Source: Larix kaempferi (Eukaryota; Streptophyta; Pinopsida; Pinales; Pinaceae). Taken from it: a DNA stretch of 64,000 nt. Of the stretch, positions 10,301 to 20,960 are shown one piece after another. Positions within the stretch are counted from its first letter, which is position 1; each line of letters begins with the position of its first letter. Made by a program: the position numbers and the translations under genes. The notes under the pieces are model-generated. The model saw only the letters and a list, made by a program, of their open reading frames with translations. It was not told the origin of the DNA and searched no databases. Location of the stretch: contig BSBM01001929.1 in the NCBI GenBank assembly GCA_027924585.1, positions 930,001-994,000 of the forward strand. Direction: 5' to 3'.

Positions 10301-11687
10301 CCATGCGATGTGAACTGATGATGCTGAGAGAACCTGGTTGTAATCCTGTCAAGGTGTGTTTTTGGCCATTGAGGGAAAACTGCATCCAAAGTTCAGCAAA
10401 ATCCCATAAGATAGGGCCAAGTGTGCGAAGCCATTGATCGCCCAAAACCACATCACATCCACCTAAGGTCAAGGAAAACATGTCAGAGCGCAATGTATAA
10501 TCTCCCATAGAGATACGCACATTTCGACACTTCCCTTTGCAAGGTAAGGTGCCCCCATTGGAAACCATGACTTCAAAGTTGGAGCAAGGATGGATAAAAC
10601 AATCAGCTTGTTTGGCGATCCGAGGGTCAATGAAATTATGAGTGCTACCAGAATCAATGAGGATTGTAAGAGGAAGCTTCTTGAAGTAACCCCTGACCCG
10701 CATTGTTTGGGGGGTGGTGATTCCAGCTAAAGCATGGAGAGATATCTCTGGCTGGTCATCCTGATACGGAGGGTCAATAGGCGGTTCCTGAATGTCGACC
10801 GGAGCATCCAATGTTTCTAGATCTTCGTCACCAATTTCAGAGGCAGGCGGAGAATCCACATCCAAGAGATAGAGCTTTTGCTGAACACATCTATGTCCCC
10901 GAGTGAATTTCTCATCACAATTATAGCAAATCCCCTTTTCTCTGCGTGCTTGCATCTCTGTTTTAGACAAATGCTTGATAGGAGTTGGTCGAGGAGCCTG
11001 CGGTATAGGTGGTCGTTGAGAACCCATATTTCGGAAGGGAACAAAAGTGGGCTTGGAGCGTTGTTGGGCTACAATCTTGTCTTCTGCCAACTTAGCCAAC
11101 CCTAGGGCTTCCATCATTGTGTTGGGACATAACATTTTGACCTCAGAGCGGATGGCATCCTTTAGACCACTGATAAAACAACTCCGGTAAAAGTCATCAG
11201 ACAATCCTTCGGTGTGGTTGGCTAGATTCTCAAATTCGGTTTGATACTCTCTCACAGTGCCAATTTGGCGAAGCTTAGTGAGGGCTCCTGTGAAGTCATC
11301 AAAAGCACTAGGACCAAATCGTTGCAAAAGGAGCTGGCAAAATTCTGGCCATTTGGGCTCTGGATGAGCCTTGATGTACCAACGGTACCATTGAAGAGCT
11401 TCATGTTCCAAATGAAAGGATGCCAGCGGAACTTTGTTGACATCAAAAGTATTATGCAGACTGAAATACTATTCTGCACGATAGATCCATCCCGTTGGAT
11501 CGGTACCATTGAAGCGAGGAAAATCAAGCTTCGGACCACGGAAATTGCTGGAAGAAGAGAACCCATTGTCTGATGAAGACTTAGACTGTCGTTTGTTGTT
11601 CATAGTTGAATGTTCAAGATGGAGGCCGAGAAATTTTTCATCCAGATCCTGGAGTTTGGCTTGGATGGCTACAAGTGCGTCCTCCAT
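7398..11687 (-). pseudogene. Gypsy chromovirus gag-pol polyprotein, two TAG stops
   Basis: A single reading frame, likely starting at the ATG at 11687 (MEDALVAIQAKLQ). In order: gag (FPRFNGTDPTGWIYRAE, ALQWYRWYIKAHPEPKWPEF), CCHC knuckle CYNCDEKFTRGHRC, protease LIDSGSTHNFID, reverse transcriptase with VFFDDILIYS, and RNase H. Integrase follows with an HHCC finger and D, D, E (SMDCIEGLP, SDRDATF, DGQTEIINKCLE), then a C-terminal chromodomain (VLIQWHGMQPEDATWEP). All three parts share one frame. Stops interrupt it at 11469-11471 (RAE*YF) and 9009-9011 (KTDH*SLKYF), each TAG where relatives have Gln. One zinc-finger Cys of integrase (CDTC in relatives) is Tyr here. The element needs helper proteins or is dead. 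Confidence 0.95.
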
Positions 11688-12654
11688 GGTTTTTGCTCCT
11701 GCACGGGTGACAACGGGTTTTTTTTTTTTTTTCGGTTGACTGGGTAGGAAAACAAAAACAGAAACTACTTCAGTAAAGGAAAATCTGGACTTGGGAAAAA
11801 ATCTGAAGGGTAGTTGGGGTTTGACTAGGTTTTGGACACTGTTGAATAGACAGGGAAGCAAAAATGAGGATTTCAGAAGCGGGGTGAAAGAATGGGAAAA
11901 TTTGGCAGAGGGGAACAAAGAAGCAGAATTCAGAAAGGAACTCTGTGGTAAAATTTGAAGGTGATTGGGTGAAATCTGAGGAAGTTATGGCAAACCCTAA
12001 AAATAGACAAATGTGGGATTTCGGGCTTTGGGAAGGGGAATTGGGGATAGGGTCCTCAGGAATAAAATATGCAGAATGGGATGACAGGGGTTCCCCGAAA
12101 ATTTCAAGGGAAACAGAGTGAAAACAAGGGAGATATGGAGAAAAAACTGAAACGACACCGAATGGATTGAAAATGGCTGGATCTGGAAGGGCTTGCAAAA
12201 TGGATCTGAACGACGGGATGTAAAAAGGCGCAGCAACGATCGACAATAGTTCAGCTGAAAATAGATATGGACCCCAGGTATGTGCGGCTTCCTAACAGTT
12301 CAAGGGTTTCACTTGGCCACCAATGCTGTTTGACGGCTTGTGTATTGGGGCAGTACCCCTCACTCCACGGCTCAGGTAAAACTGATAACCTCTTTGCCAC
12401 AAACAACAACTCTTGGTTTACCTCACGGGTGGGAACTAGTCAATCAGGTAGGAGTCGTTTCCCTTTTCGCTGGCAGGTCCTCTCAATGGGCCAGCTACTT
12501 CGGGGTTCCTGTGGTACTCCTCACAATGAGTTTTAGGGCTTATGCTAAAGTACTTCCCACAGTTAAGCGGATAGGGATTATTCCCAAATCCGAACCTGCA
12601 ACAGATGCGAAAAAAAAAATTGGCAGAAATTTCACCCAGCGAGCCCAAGAAAGT
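11688..12654 (-). other. Untranslated leader of the gypsy element
   Basis: The 967 bp between the primer-binding site and the gag ATG have no domain similarity. On the minus strand they are pyrimidine-rich (runs of CCTTTCC and TTCCC). A poly-T run of 16 lies at 11719-11734 just before the start, encoding Lys if an upstream non-ATG start were used. Confidence 0.6.
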
Positions 12655-12666
12655 GCTCTGATACCA
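12655..12666 (-). other. Primer-binding site of the gypsy element
   Basis: On the minus strand TGGTATCAGAGC, complementary to the 3' end of initiator tRNA-Met, lies seven bases from the end of the 5' LTR at 12674. Confidence 0.95.
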
Positions 12667-12673
12667 GATGTGA

Positions 12674-13039
12674 TGCACCTGCAACAATTAATTAATAAAA
12701 ATATGCGAAATAGCATAAATGACAGAACTCAGAATCACTTTTATATTGATCACAGACCACTTCGAGGGGGCAACCTCCTATGAGCAAGCTCAATACAAAT
12801 AACTTCACGGTGCCTTCATAGGTCTCAACACACACTTATATACTAAGTCTAGGCGCCAATACTATGGGTCAAACCATGGGCCACTACAAACTATGGATCA
12901 ACAATACTACGGGCGACTTACAAAGCATATGCGCCAACAACAATAACATAAACTATTGATCAATAAATACTACGGGACGACTTACAAAGCATATGCGTCC
13001 AACAATATACTAACAAAGTAAAGACATGGGTTCCTAACA
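12674..13039 (-). repeat. 5' LTR of the gypsy element (366 bp)
   Basis: It begins TGTTAGG at 13039 on the minus strand and ends GGTGCA at 12674, next to the primer-binding site. It is the partner of 7002-7368. Confidence 0.95.
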
Positions 13040-13265
13040 GAGACCCGATCTACTCCCGACAAGAGAGATCAAAACCAAGACACCAAATCAAGTTAATTCT
13101 AAGTGAAGTAAGGTGTATGGTTTATCCTAGACCTTAGGATGAAATAACAAGACAAGTGAGGGGTTCAATGAGTATAGCTTTGGTTCATTATTGATGTGAA
13201 AGTGACTTATGATTTGTGAAATAGGATCCAGGATTTTTGTACTAGTTCAATATGACAAAATCCAC
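13040..13265 (+). repeat. 226-bp duplication, right copy
   Basis: It starts directly after the gypsy LTR and is the same length as 6776-7001, with about 2% divergence. After 13265 the host sequence continues (TGCCTTGGGAACC), which the left copy lacks because the LTR follows it there. Confidence 0.9.
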
Positions 13266-16200
13266 TGCCTTGGGAACCGTGTCCAATGTAGGGTAGTTTA
13301 AGGGTTGAATTGGGGCTAACTAGTACAAGTGACAAGCTTGATCATGATACATGATGACATCAAAGGGTTTAATTCACCACACAAGGGTCAAACCACAAGT
13401 TAATCCAACAATCTAGGAAAGTCGAATTGACTTGAAGAGAGATTAGTGCCTTGGGAATTGGGATAATGGAGTCAAATGAAATTAACTTATGGTTGATGGC
13501 TCCTATTGCATGAGACAAGTGGGCAATTAAAGGTTTGATGGATGAATAGGTCTAGATCTAGAGATTCAAGGTTTGACCTAAGTGGACCACAATCCCTTAA
13601 AACAAGGAATGTTATCCCCAAGGCATGATTTGATGAAGTGACCAACTAGACCTAGGTTTTGAATTATGCTCGTTCCAAATCCACTAAAATCTCAAGTACC
13701 CACGTCCTAGAAGTGGATCAACTCACTTCTCCAAGGTGGTGCGACTTTACCCAAGGAGGCTAAAAAGTGGGATAAATCAATCAAGACAAGTCCAATGGCA
13801 TCCAAATTTTAGATCCAAGTATTTTAGGCAAGTGAAAATACGGATCTATAATTTCAAGGCAATCCGATGGCTAGATCTTACTAGATCTGAGTTTGAAGAT
13901 ACCAAGTGGTCCAAAAATGGGATTAAATCCCTTAAAATGTGGAATAGGGCCCACAAGGTAAAAATCAGAAAAGTGACAATCTGGGGGTAGGTTATTGGAT
14001 GTGTAGATCATGAATCAAGTGGGATCTCAACTATCCATGTATTAGATCTAGGTCAACTCACCCAAACCAGGAAGTGCGCCCTTGCTTGGAGAGGCTAAGT
14101 GCCTTGGGAAGAGGGTCAAATGGAGGCCAATCCTCACCAAACTATAGATTCGGGATGCCGTGGATACTATAGAGGTGGGTTTTAAATATCTTACCCAAGA
14201 AGCCACTAGATCTTAGTAGATCTGAAAAAATGTAAAAATGGGGTTTTGATTGATTAGGGTTTTAAATATTTTAGACAAGTGGATAGATCATGGAGATAGA
14301 ACTTACCTTGAGATCATACCTGAGTGATGAAGAGAGATGCTTTGATGTTGAGGAAGATTCCCGCAGAGATCAGATGAGAGATTGTTGATTTTGCTTGCCA
14401 AATTGATGCCCTATCCCACAAGTGCGCCCTCCTCTACCTGTCAATCCAAGGAAAATTGATTTCAATAAGACAGGTCAAGTATGGAGGAAATACAAGTAAA
14501 ATGCAATGATAACATAGAATAGAAGGTCCCGGGCAGTAATACTCCCTGTTACCAACAAAGAGATCCAAAGAAGAAGTAGGGAGAGTCTTTCCCTACCAAT
14601 ACTTCCTCCTCAAAACAAATCGGCCTCCACCTGTAGATGCAAAAACGTGGTATAAAAGATATGGCTAAACAAGATCTCCAATAACTCAGTGCAAAGGAAG
14701 AACCAATGAACGAACACCAAAAACATTCACCACAACACTGGAGATAGATGCAATAATAATTTTCTATTCCAATAATCCAGAGCCACAAGTCCCTTTACAA
14801 TGAGAAGCTCTCTCCTTTAAATAGGAAGGAGAGGCATCAAAATTCTAACCACTTTTTGAATAAGTGGCTAATATTAAAAGATACAAATGTCTAATCAATG
14901 GTTGATATGAGCTCAACAATAAAATACATGGATCACTCATAAAATATAACATAAGTGGACAAAATCGCCCTAGAAGAGGGGAATCCCACAAAATCATGAT
15001 GACAAAATATAATAAGAAGCTTATGGTGGGTCCAAGGGGTAATTTTAGCCACCCTTGGTCAATCCCCAGAGTACAATAATAATAAAAAGTCATCAATATA
15101 CCAAATCGTGCCTCTATGGTCAAATCGTAGGCCTCAAAAGACCTCAGAAATCATCAGAAAGTGCCATAAGTGATGGATGCGGGCCCCGGTGACACTGAAA
15201 CTGTTGGAGGAGGTGTGGAAGACATAAACCCATCATCACTGATCATCCCATGCCAAGACATTGCCTCAGTATCCCAAATCGAATTCCTTAATAGCCATTC
15301 TACCAATCTTGAAATGCCTCGGGAAGCGTGAAACTAACCCAAACTGCCTCCTCGAGTGCCTGCACTGTCAAGGTGAGGGCACCAGTGTGTCCGGGAAGGG
15401 GGTAATATGGTAAAAACAAGTGTCTGGACCACCCCCTCCAAGCACATCTCCCAAGGTCAACCAAATAAAAATCCTCTCTGCTCTGACAGGGTCTCCGACA
15501 GACCAAAACTGCACTGGGTTAGCCTACTGAGGCTCAATCATCACTGTAAGTGCCCGAAACTGAAAACAGACTATCTCATTGGACTCAGAAGGTCCAAATC
15601 CATCCAAGATGTGTACTCATACACCATATGAGTCTCTGCATGATCATAAAATATATCCAATATACCGGAACAGGTGAAATAATAATAATCTGTAAATGAT
15701 CAAATAATGCTGTAAACCATGAATCATCATCATAAACCTGTATCTGATGCATAGAATCATCATGTACATGTACATAGACCATATATCATCTATCCATATC
15801 ATCACAAGGTCCAACCATCTCATGTCCTATGGTTGACCTTGGTCAAATTAGGTTTGACCAAGTCAACATGACCAAATATAACTCAGACCATCATCAGAAG
15901 CTGCTGCAAAGTGTCAAAGGTTAATGCATGCTCTACAACTTATTCAAATAAAAATTATAACACAAAGTAATCATTACTGGCGATCTAAATCCAAATATAT
16001 AATGTCATTACATATTATTATTACTCGGACTAGACTTTCAAGATCATACTCACTTCATAGCTGTGATCAATTTGCTAGTGAAGGGTGAAGGCTAAAATAA
16101 CTGGCTAGGCTAGGGGATGACTTGACTGACTTAACTTTGTGACACTTTGGAAAAGGGAAAGGGAATACACACCATAGTATATACTGAATGAGCAACAACA

Positions 16201-17400
16201 CAGGGAATGGCAGTGTCTCACAAATGGATGAGTTGTTCAAAGAGAGTTTATTCACCTTTAACAGATGCGCACAATCCATAATACAAATAAGGCTAGCAAT
16301 TGTTTTGATATAGCATTTAAGTTCCATTGCTTTTTGGGCCTGAAGTTTCCATAGCCTTGATCTATGTGTGTTTATAAAGATATTGCATAGATTTACATTT
16401 ATTTAGGCTTTCTGCTGCAAGTGTGTTTTTAAGGCACTTGTTTACCTGAGCACTTCTAGCTGTGTCACATACAGCTTGTTTACCTAGGTATTTACATTTA
16501 CAAAAGATATAACATTTTATTTTCATGGCCATTTTCATTTGGCATGCCTTTCATTCATGTGTGTTTAGAAACACATTGCATGAATGGGTTTTTCATACAA
16601 GATATAGAATTTCATTTTTTCCAGACTTTGTATTCATGGCAGCACTAAAAGTTTCAGGTTTAGCCAACATAACTTTAGTGACTAGGGGGAATTCACAAGG
16701 AACTCCAACTCACCATAGGTAAGTTTTGTCACCAACTCAAAGCCGAGACACAATAAACAGGGAAGCTCATCCAATACAGAGGCTACAGTGGGGAAAAGAT
16801 CCTCCATGTCACTAGTCAAGTAGCAAGTCAGGGTGAAAAACCAAAAGGTAGGCAATGGATGGATGAAGACAATGAATAATGGAGCCAACACTAGCAAGCC
16901 AAGGTATGGTGGAATGATCACATCTATTCTCCCTAAGGAGGGTAAAACCCATGAGTATGAATAGTGAACTTCTAAGTCTGAGTAGGGACAATTTAATATA
17001 TATAATAAGATCAACCAGGTCCACATATCTATATGATCGCCAGAACATGGCACTAGGTGCTAAGACATGCTATAAGAATAAGTATAAAAGCAATATAACC
17101 ATAACACAATGATATACCTGCCGAGTCATATACCTAAATACTCATCACCTGTACCATCATCTGTCCTCTGAAACTGCTACTGCAACTCTAGGCACTACTG
17201 ACTGCTCTGTACAAATGTTATAATGGCTACATCGATCATCTCTCTAAGTGTCCTGAGACTCAGTCATGGCATGGGGAATACAACTGCTGTCCAAAATCTG
17301 ATAGTGATTCAATATAGATGCTCATCTCAGCATCTCCAATGTAAGGGAACTGGCTGAATAGTGTACTGGCATCAAAAAAATAATGTATGGTAGCTCGGCT
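13266..17400. other. Non-coding right part of the LTR-like insertion
   Basis: No coding domain found in 4.1 kb. The stretch 13266-14280 has degenerate internal repeats around AGTGCCTTGGGAA, CTAGATCT and AAATCCCTTAAAA, spaced a few hundred bases apart. On the minus strand, 14790-14850 reads CTCCTTCCTATTTAAAGGAG followed by CATTGTAAAGGGACTTG, which resembles an LTR promoter with TATA box and leader. Short open frames near 15300-15630 and 16680-17050 match nothing I recognise. Confidence 0.5.
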
Positions 17401-17418
17401 ACTATATATGTGATAACA

Positions 17419-17577
17419 GTTCCAACAGAGGAACACGTTGATGATGTGTTGACTAAGCCTCTATCTCGCATAAAGTTTGAATACTTTCAAGACAAGCCGA
17501 AAGGACGTCCCTCGAAAGAGGGAGTGATGTTGATGATGATTCCAGCCCTTAAGTGTCTGATGTCGGTCCATAGGTGA
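17419..17577 (+). pseudogene. C-terminal end of the split copia pol gene
   Basis: VPTEEHVDDVLTKPLSR followed by IKFEYFQDK is the standard ending of copia polyproteins. It resumes exactly where the frame at 6605 was cut. The frame runs on to a stop at 17575-17577, through sequence that becomes the minisatellite. A purine run AAAGAGGGAG (17515-17524) resembles a polypurine tract, but the LTR is 1.25 kb further on. Confidence 0.85.
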
Positions 17578-18330
17578 CTAATGCCGATCCAAGGGTGACT
17601 GAAGATCAATACTTGTCGAGTGATAGAGTTCCAGCCCTTAGGTGATTGATGTCGGTCCAGAGGTGATTGATGTCGGTCCAAGGGTGACTGAAGATCAGTA
17701 CTTGCCGACTGATAGAGTTCCATTCCTTAGGTGATTGATGTCGATCCAGAGGTGACTGATGTCTATCCAAGGGTGATTGAATATCAATACTTTTTGACTG
17801 ATAGAGTTTTAGCCCTCAGCTGATTGATGCTGGTCCAAAGGTGACTAATGTCGGTCCAAGGGAGATTGAAAATCAGGACTTACCGACTAATAGAGTTTCG
17901 GTCCTTAGGTGACTGATGTCGGTCTAGAGGTGATTGATGTTGATCCAAGGGTGACTGAAGATTGGTACTTGCCGACTAATAGAGTTCTAGTCCTTAGGTG
18001 ACTGATGTCGGTCCAGGGGTGACTAAAGATCAGTACTTTCCGACTGATAGAGTTTTGGTCCTTAAGTGACTAATGCTGGTCCAAAGGTGACTGAAGATCA
18101 GTACTGCCGACTGATAGAGTTTTGGTCCTTAGGTGACTGATGTTGGTCTAGGGGTGACTGAAGATCAGTACTTGTCGACTTATAGATTTTTGGTCCTTAG
18201 GTGACTAATTTCGGTCCAGGGATGACTGAAGATCAATACTTGCCGACTGATAGAGTTCTGGTCCTTAGGTGACTAATGTCAGTCCAGGGGTGACCGAAGA
18301 TCAATACTTGTTGACTGATAGTGTTCCGGT
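17540..18330 (+). repeat. Minisatellite with 66- to 89-bp units
   Basis: About ten degenerate units run in tandem. A typical unit reads GAGTTCCGGTCCTTAGGTGA, CTGATGTCGGTCCAAGG, GTGACTGAAGATCAGTACTT, GCCGACTGATA. Longer units contain a second GGTGATTGATGTCGGTCCA block. The tract lies between the copia pol end and its 3' LTR and has no coding potential. Confidence 0.9.
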
Positions 18331-18379
18331 ATTTTTGTTTACTGATGATTGATGTTGTTGTTCTAGTATTATGTTTACT

Positions 18380-18594
18380 GATGATGTTCCAACAAAGGAT
18401 GTTGTTGATGATGTTCCATCAAAGGATGTTGTTGATGATGTTCCAACAGAGGATGTTGCTGATGATGATCCAACAGAGGATGTTGTGGATGATGTTCCAA
18501 GAAAGGATGTTGTTGATGATGATCAAGCAGAGGATGTTGTTGATGATGTTCCAGCAAAGGATGTTGCTGACTTGTTCCAGCAGAGGATGTTGTT
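18380..18594 (+). repeat. 27-bp minisatellite related to the copia pol ending
   Basis: Eight units of GATGATGTTCCAACAAAGGA plus TGTTGTT, the last one base short. Each keeps frame and encodes DDVPTKDVV-like nonapeptides. The copia pol ending at 17419-17448 (GTTCCAACAGAGGAACACGT then TGATGATGTG, VPTEEHVDDV) is nearly the same with one extra codon. A looser GATGATG-rich tail continues to about 18660. Confidence 0.9.
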
Positions 18595-18772
18595 GTTGAT
18601 GATGATGATGTTGTTGATGGTGATATTCCCACATACGATGATGATGATGCTGATGAGGACATTCCAGTAGATGATACCCCATACATATGATGATAAAAAA
18701 AATCCTACAACATATAGAGATTCACAAGTCAGTTGTGCAGCTGTTGATGTTACCTGCATAATACCTTCCTAG

Positions 18773-18783
18773 TTAAGAGGGAG
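18773..18783 (+). other. Polypurine tract of the copia element
   Basis: TTAAGAGGGAG lies immediately upstream of the 3' LTR start TGTTAAAG at 18784. Confidence 0.75.
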
Positions 18784-19313
18784 TGTTAAAGAAATGTAAC
18801 TGCGGAAGATATTCTATTTGTAGTTGTCTATTGTATTATTGTATTCCTCCTTCAGAAGATGTCATTGATGTAACTAATAATGTAAGAGTCATTGAAAGAG
18901 TCAATGTAAACCCTAGGTCTTGTGTCGACCTAGAAGAACCCATACAAGATTATTATATTTTGTATTTGACAAGTCGGCCCAATCAATTAGGAGAAGTCGG
19001 CCCAGTTGGGGAAAAGTCACCCCAATGAAAGAAAATAAATGGAGGATGAGTTGCTCGTTTGTACTCACTCATCTCACTCACACAAGTTCGCATATGAGAG
19101 AGAGAGAAGTTCGCACAAGTGGAAGAGAAGCTCATTTTGTCTTGGGGTTTATCTTTGTACTTTGTGAATTCTATATTGAGGAAGTTTGTCGAGGTTTTCT
19201 TCCTTGTGGTTTCCTCGAGAGAAATATTGTGTTCATTGTGTTTGTTGTGATTGTATTTGTTTCAGTGATAGATTGTTTAATGTTATTATGCTAAACAACT
19301 AAAAGAACTAACA
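18784..19313 (+). repeat. 3' LTR of the split copia element (530 bp)
   Basis: It begins TGTTA and ends TAACA, a 5-bp terminal inverted repeat of TG..CA type. The polypurine tract precedes it. Its partner LTR is outside the window, so the outer boundary rests on the terminal motif only. Confidence 0.7.
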
Positions 19314-20437
19314 AGTAATAAATACAATTATTAAATAAAAATAACAATAACAATAATTATTATTATTTTATTAATAATTATAATATGATAATTATTATTA
19401 TTAAATATCATAATAATATATTATAATATTATATATGTATTTTTTTTTAATTTGGTTAGAAGATTGTAATAATAGTAAGTATTTAGAATAATACTATTAT
19501 TATAGTTTTTTTTGAAATGGATAGATTTTGGGTAAAGCCTACGGGCGTGAGATAGTCTTGTGAAGGGGACGTGGGATGGGTTGTTGTAATGGATCAACGA
19601 TGGTTGTAGTATGATGGATTGGAGTGAGAGGAAGCTGCAGATGGAGGGAGGAGTTTATGTAGAGTGGGAGTGTGAGCGTGGAATTGATAGAGGGCCGCTT
19701 GGTGAGTGAGTTGGACGATGGGGAAGAATGAGAGTAATGAGGGCTGTGTAGGCAAATGCGTGGATGTTGTGATGTTTGCAGGTCATGGTGTGAAGGATAT
19801 GGAGCAGAGAGAAGGCACGCAGTTGATTGAAACAACGTTGAAGGAGGTAAGGGATGTTGGAGTGTGTTGATTGGGGAATGCGAAAGAGATATAGCAGACA
19901 GGAAGGCGTAACGATGGTCTACGAAGGAGTAGCGTTGCATGGCGGTTGGGTACAACAAGTGATTTCACGGGAGTGAAAGGAAGGAGGCCAGTGTAGGGAG
20001 GAGACAGCAGGAATGAGCAGCGTTCAAGATGGTGAGGACGTTGGTGGAAGGGAAGAGCGGGAGGATTGGTTGGTCGCGTGGAAGGACGGACTACGATGGA
20101 AGGTGAGCCGTGTATGGCAACATGAGGGATAAGGGATAAATATTATTTTTTTATATAATATTTATTACGATATATATTTTGTATTCTTAACATGCAATAC
20201 TTATGATTCCACAATGTTTGACAATATACATGAATTGTAGGCTCTCTTGGTGTCCATCTCCACCCCCATTCCTTCCAAACTATTATTAGCACATATCACA
20301 TCCAAAAAATATGAAGACATGAAACTTAGATACTTGCCCTACAGTTGCTTCTTTCACTTGTGAAATTGCTACTTCCAAATTAGCAGACAATATAGCTATA
20401 GCTCCTCAATTGAGCATCATTCCTAACACATTTACAT
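19314..20437. other. AT-rich tract, then GC-richer unassigned sequence
   Basis: 19314-19520 is almost pure A and T (ATTATTATT-type). 19521-20120 is G-rich on the plus strand with a minus-strand open frame of 139 codons rich in Ser, Pro, Leu and His, which looks compositional. 20121-20437 is AT-rich. I see no supported gene. Confidence 0.5.
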
Positions 20438-20960
20438 TTAATGCATAACTGGAAGCCATCCTTCTTGATATTTTGTTGAGTCGGCCTCTCCATATAATCT
20501 GCATAACAATGAAACAACAATTCTATATGGCGACTTGGGACACTTTGTTTCATGCAATCCACTATCCCTTGGTCTAAACATTTTCTCTTTTTGCCACATT
20601 TGTTTCATGAATGCAACATACTCTAGCTGTAATGATTCAATAAATTCATTTGTCAAATTTGCCTCAAAAACTGGAAACTTGTAGTAGCAATTCAAAGTTG
20701 TTGGCTAAAACGAGGCAATTGGATCTCCATCTGCATCCATGATCAACGTGTCTCTTGTATCTGCTTTAAATATCAACCACTTGATTACATCAACACATGG
20801 AAACACATCTAGCCCAGTGGTTGCTTTGTACAATCCAGATCTTTTAATATTTCGATACACTATCAAATCTCCTTTTGCTTCGTCGACTATTCCTGGATAT
20901 GCTTCAATTTTGAAGATCTAGTATATTTCTCTCCACTCATAGCCTGCTTCGGACTTTGCC
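20438..20960 (-). pseudogene. Degenerate reading frame of unknown, probably repeat-associated origin
   Basis: On the minus strand a protein-like frame runs from about 20940 to 20438. It includes AYPGIVDEAKGDLIVYRNIK, GLYKATTGLDVFP, KADTRDTLIMDADGDPIASF, then a stop (TAG, near 20706), then FMKQMWQKEKMFRPRDSG and YRIVVSLLCRLYGEAD. The amino-acid texture and conserved-looking Trp, Tyr and Pro residues suggest a real former gene. I do not recognise the family and claim no function. The frame has at least one internal stop and no obvious start. Confidence 0.4.

Larger units (their letters stand above)
7002..13039 (-). mobile_element. Ty3-gypsy chromovirus (complete structure, two nonsense mutations)
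   Basis: The 6038-bp element has LTRs of 367 and 366 bp (TG..CA type, about 7 substitutions and 1 indel apart). It has an initiator-Met type primer-binding site (TGGTATCAGAGC, 12655-12666), one gag-pol frame, and a polypurine tract (AGGGGGAGGGGA on the minus strand) at 7369-7380. The domain order gag, CCHC, protease, reverse transcriptase, RNase H, integrase, chromodomain marks a plant chromovirus, probably the Tekay/Del or Reina side. The usual 5-bp TSD is absent; instead a 226-bp direct repeat abuts both LTRs. Confidence 0.95.
6606..17418. mobile_element. LTR-like insertion (probable solo LTR, about 4.5 kb without its nested gypsy)
   Basis: The insertion starts TGTTATCAC (6606) and ends GTGATAACA (17418), a perfect 9-bp terminal inverted repeat of TG..CA type. 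It is flanked by a direct GTTCC on both sides (6601-6605, 17419-17423). Removing it and one GTTCC restores the copia codons KYVP-TEEHVDDV. Without the nested gypsy element and one copy of its flanking duplication it is about 4549 bp. I see no coding region and no internal direct repeat of the ends, so a long solo LTR is the simplest reading. A Tyr-free region near 14810-14850 (minus strand TATTTAAAGG) could hold its promoter. A non-coding full element with diverged LTRs is not excluded. Confidence 0.65.
5388..19313 (+). mobile_element. Ty1-copia retrotransposon, broken by two later insertions
   Basis: The copia body is in two pieces: 5388-6605 (reverse transcriptase to RNase H) and 17419-19313 (last codons of pol, two tandem-repeat tracts, polypurine tract and 3' LTR). 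The left part is cut off by the gag-only element ending at 5387. The conserved pol ending continues from KLKYVP at 6605 to VPTEEHVDDVLTKPLSR after 17419, once the insertion and its GTTCC duplication are removed. At least two in-frame stops disable it. Its 5' LTR, gag and integrase lie outside the window. Confidence 0.85.

Noticed and set aside
6606-17418. DNA transposon with 9-bp inverted ends
   Set aside because: TG..CA ends and a 5-bp duplication are the LTR retrotransposon pattern; no transposase is present.
17515-17530. 3' LTR of the copia element starting after AAAGAGGGAG at 17525
   Set aside because: The following sequence is minisatellite and lacks an LTR end; the LTR at 18784 has its own polypurine tract and matching TGTTA/TAACA ends.
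17540-18330. CRISPR-like array of repeats and spacers
   Set aside because: Units are contiguous tandem repeats without unique spacers, and the genome is a plant.
18321-18599. Met- and Leu-rich frame (repeated MMFQQRMLL)
   Set aside because: It is the alternative frame of the 27-bp minisatellite.
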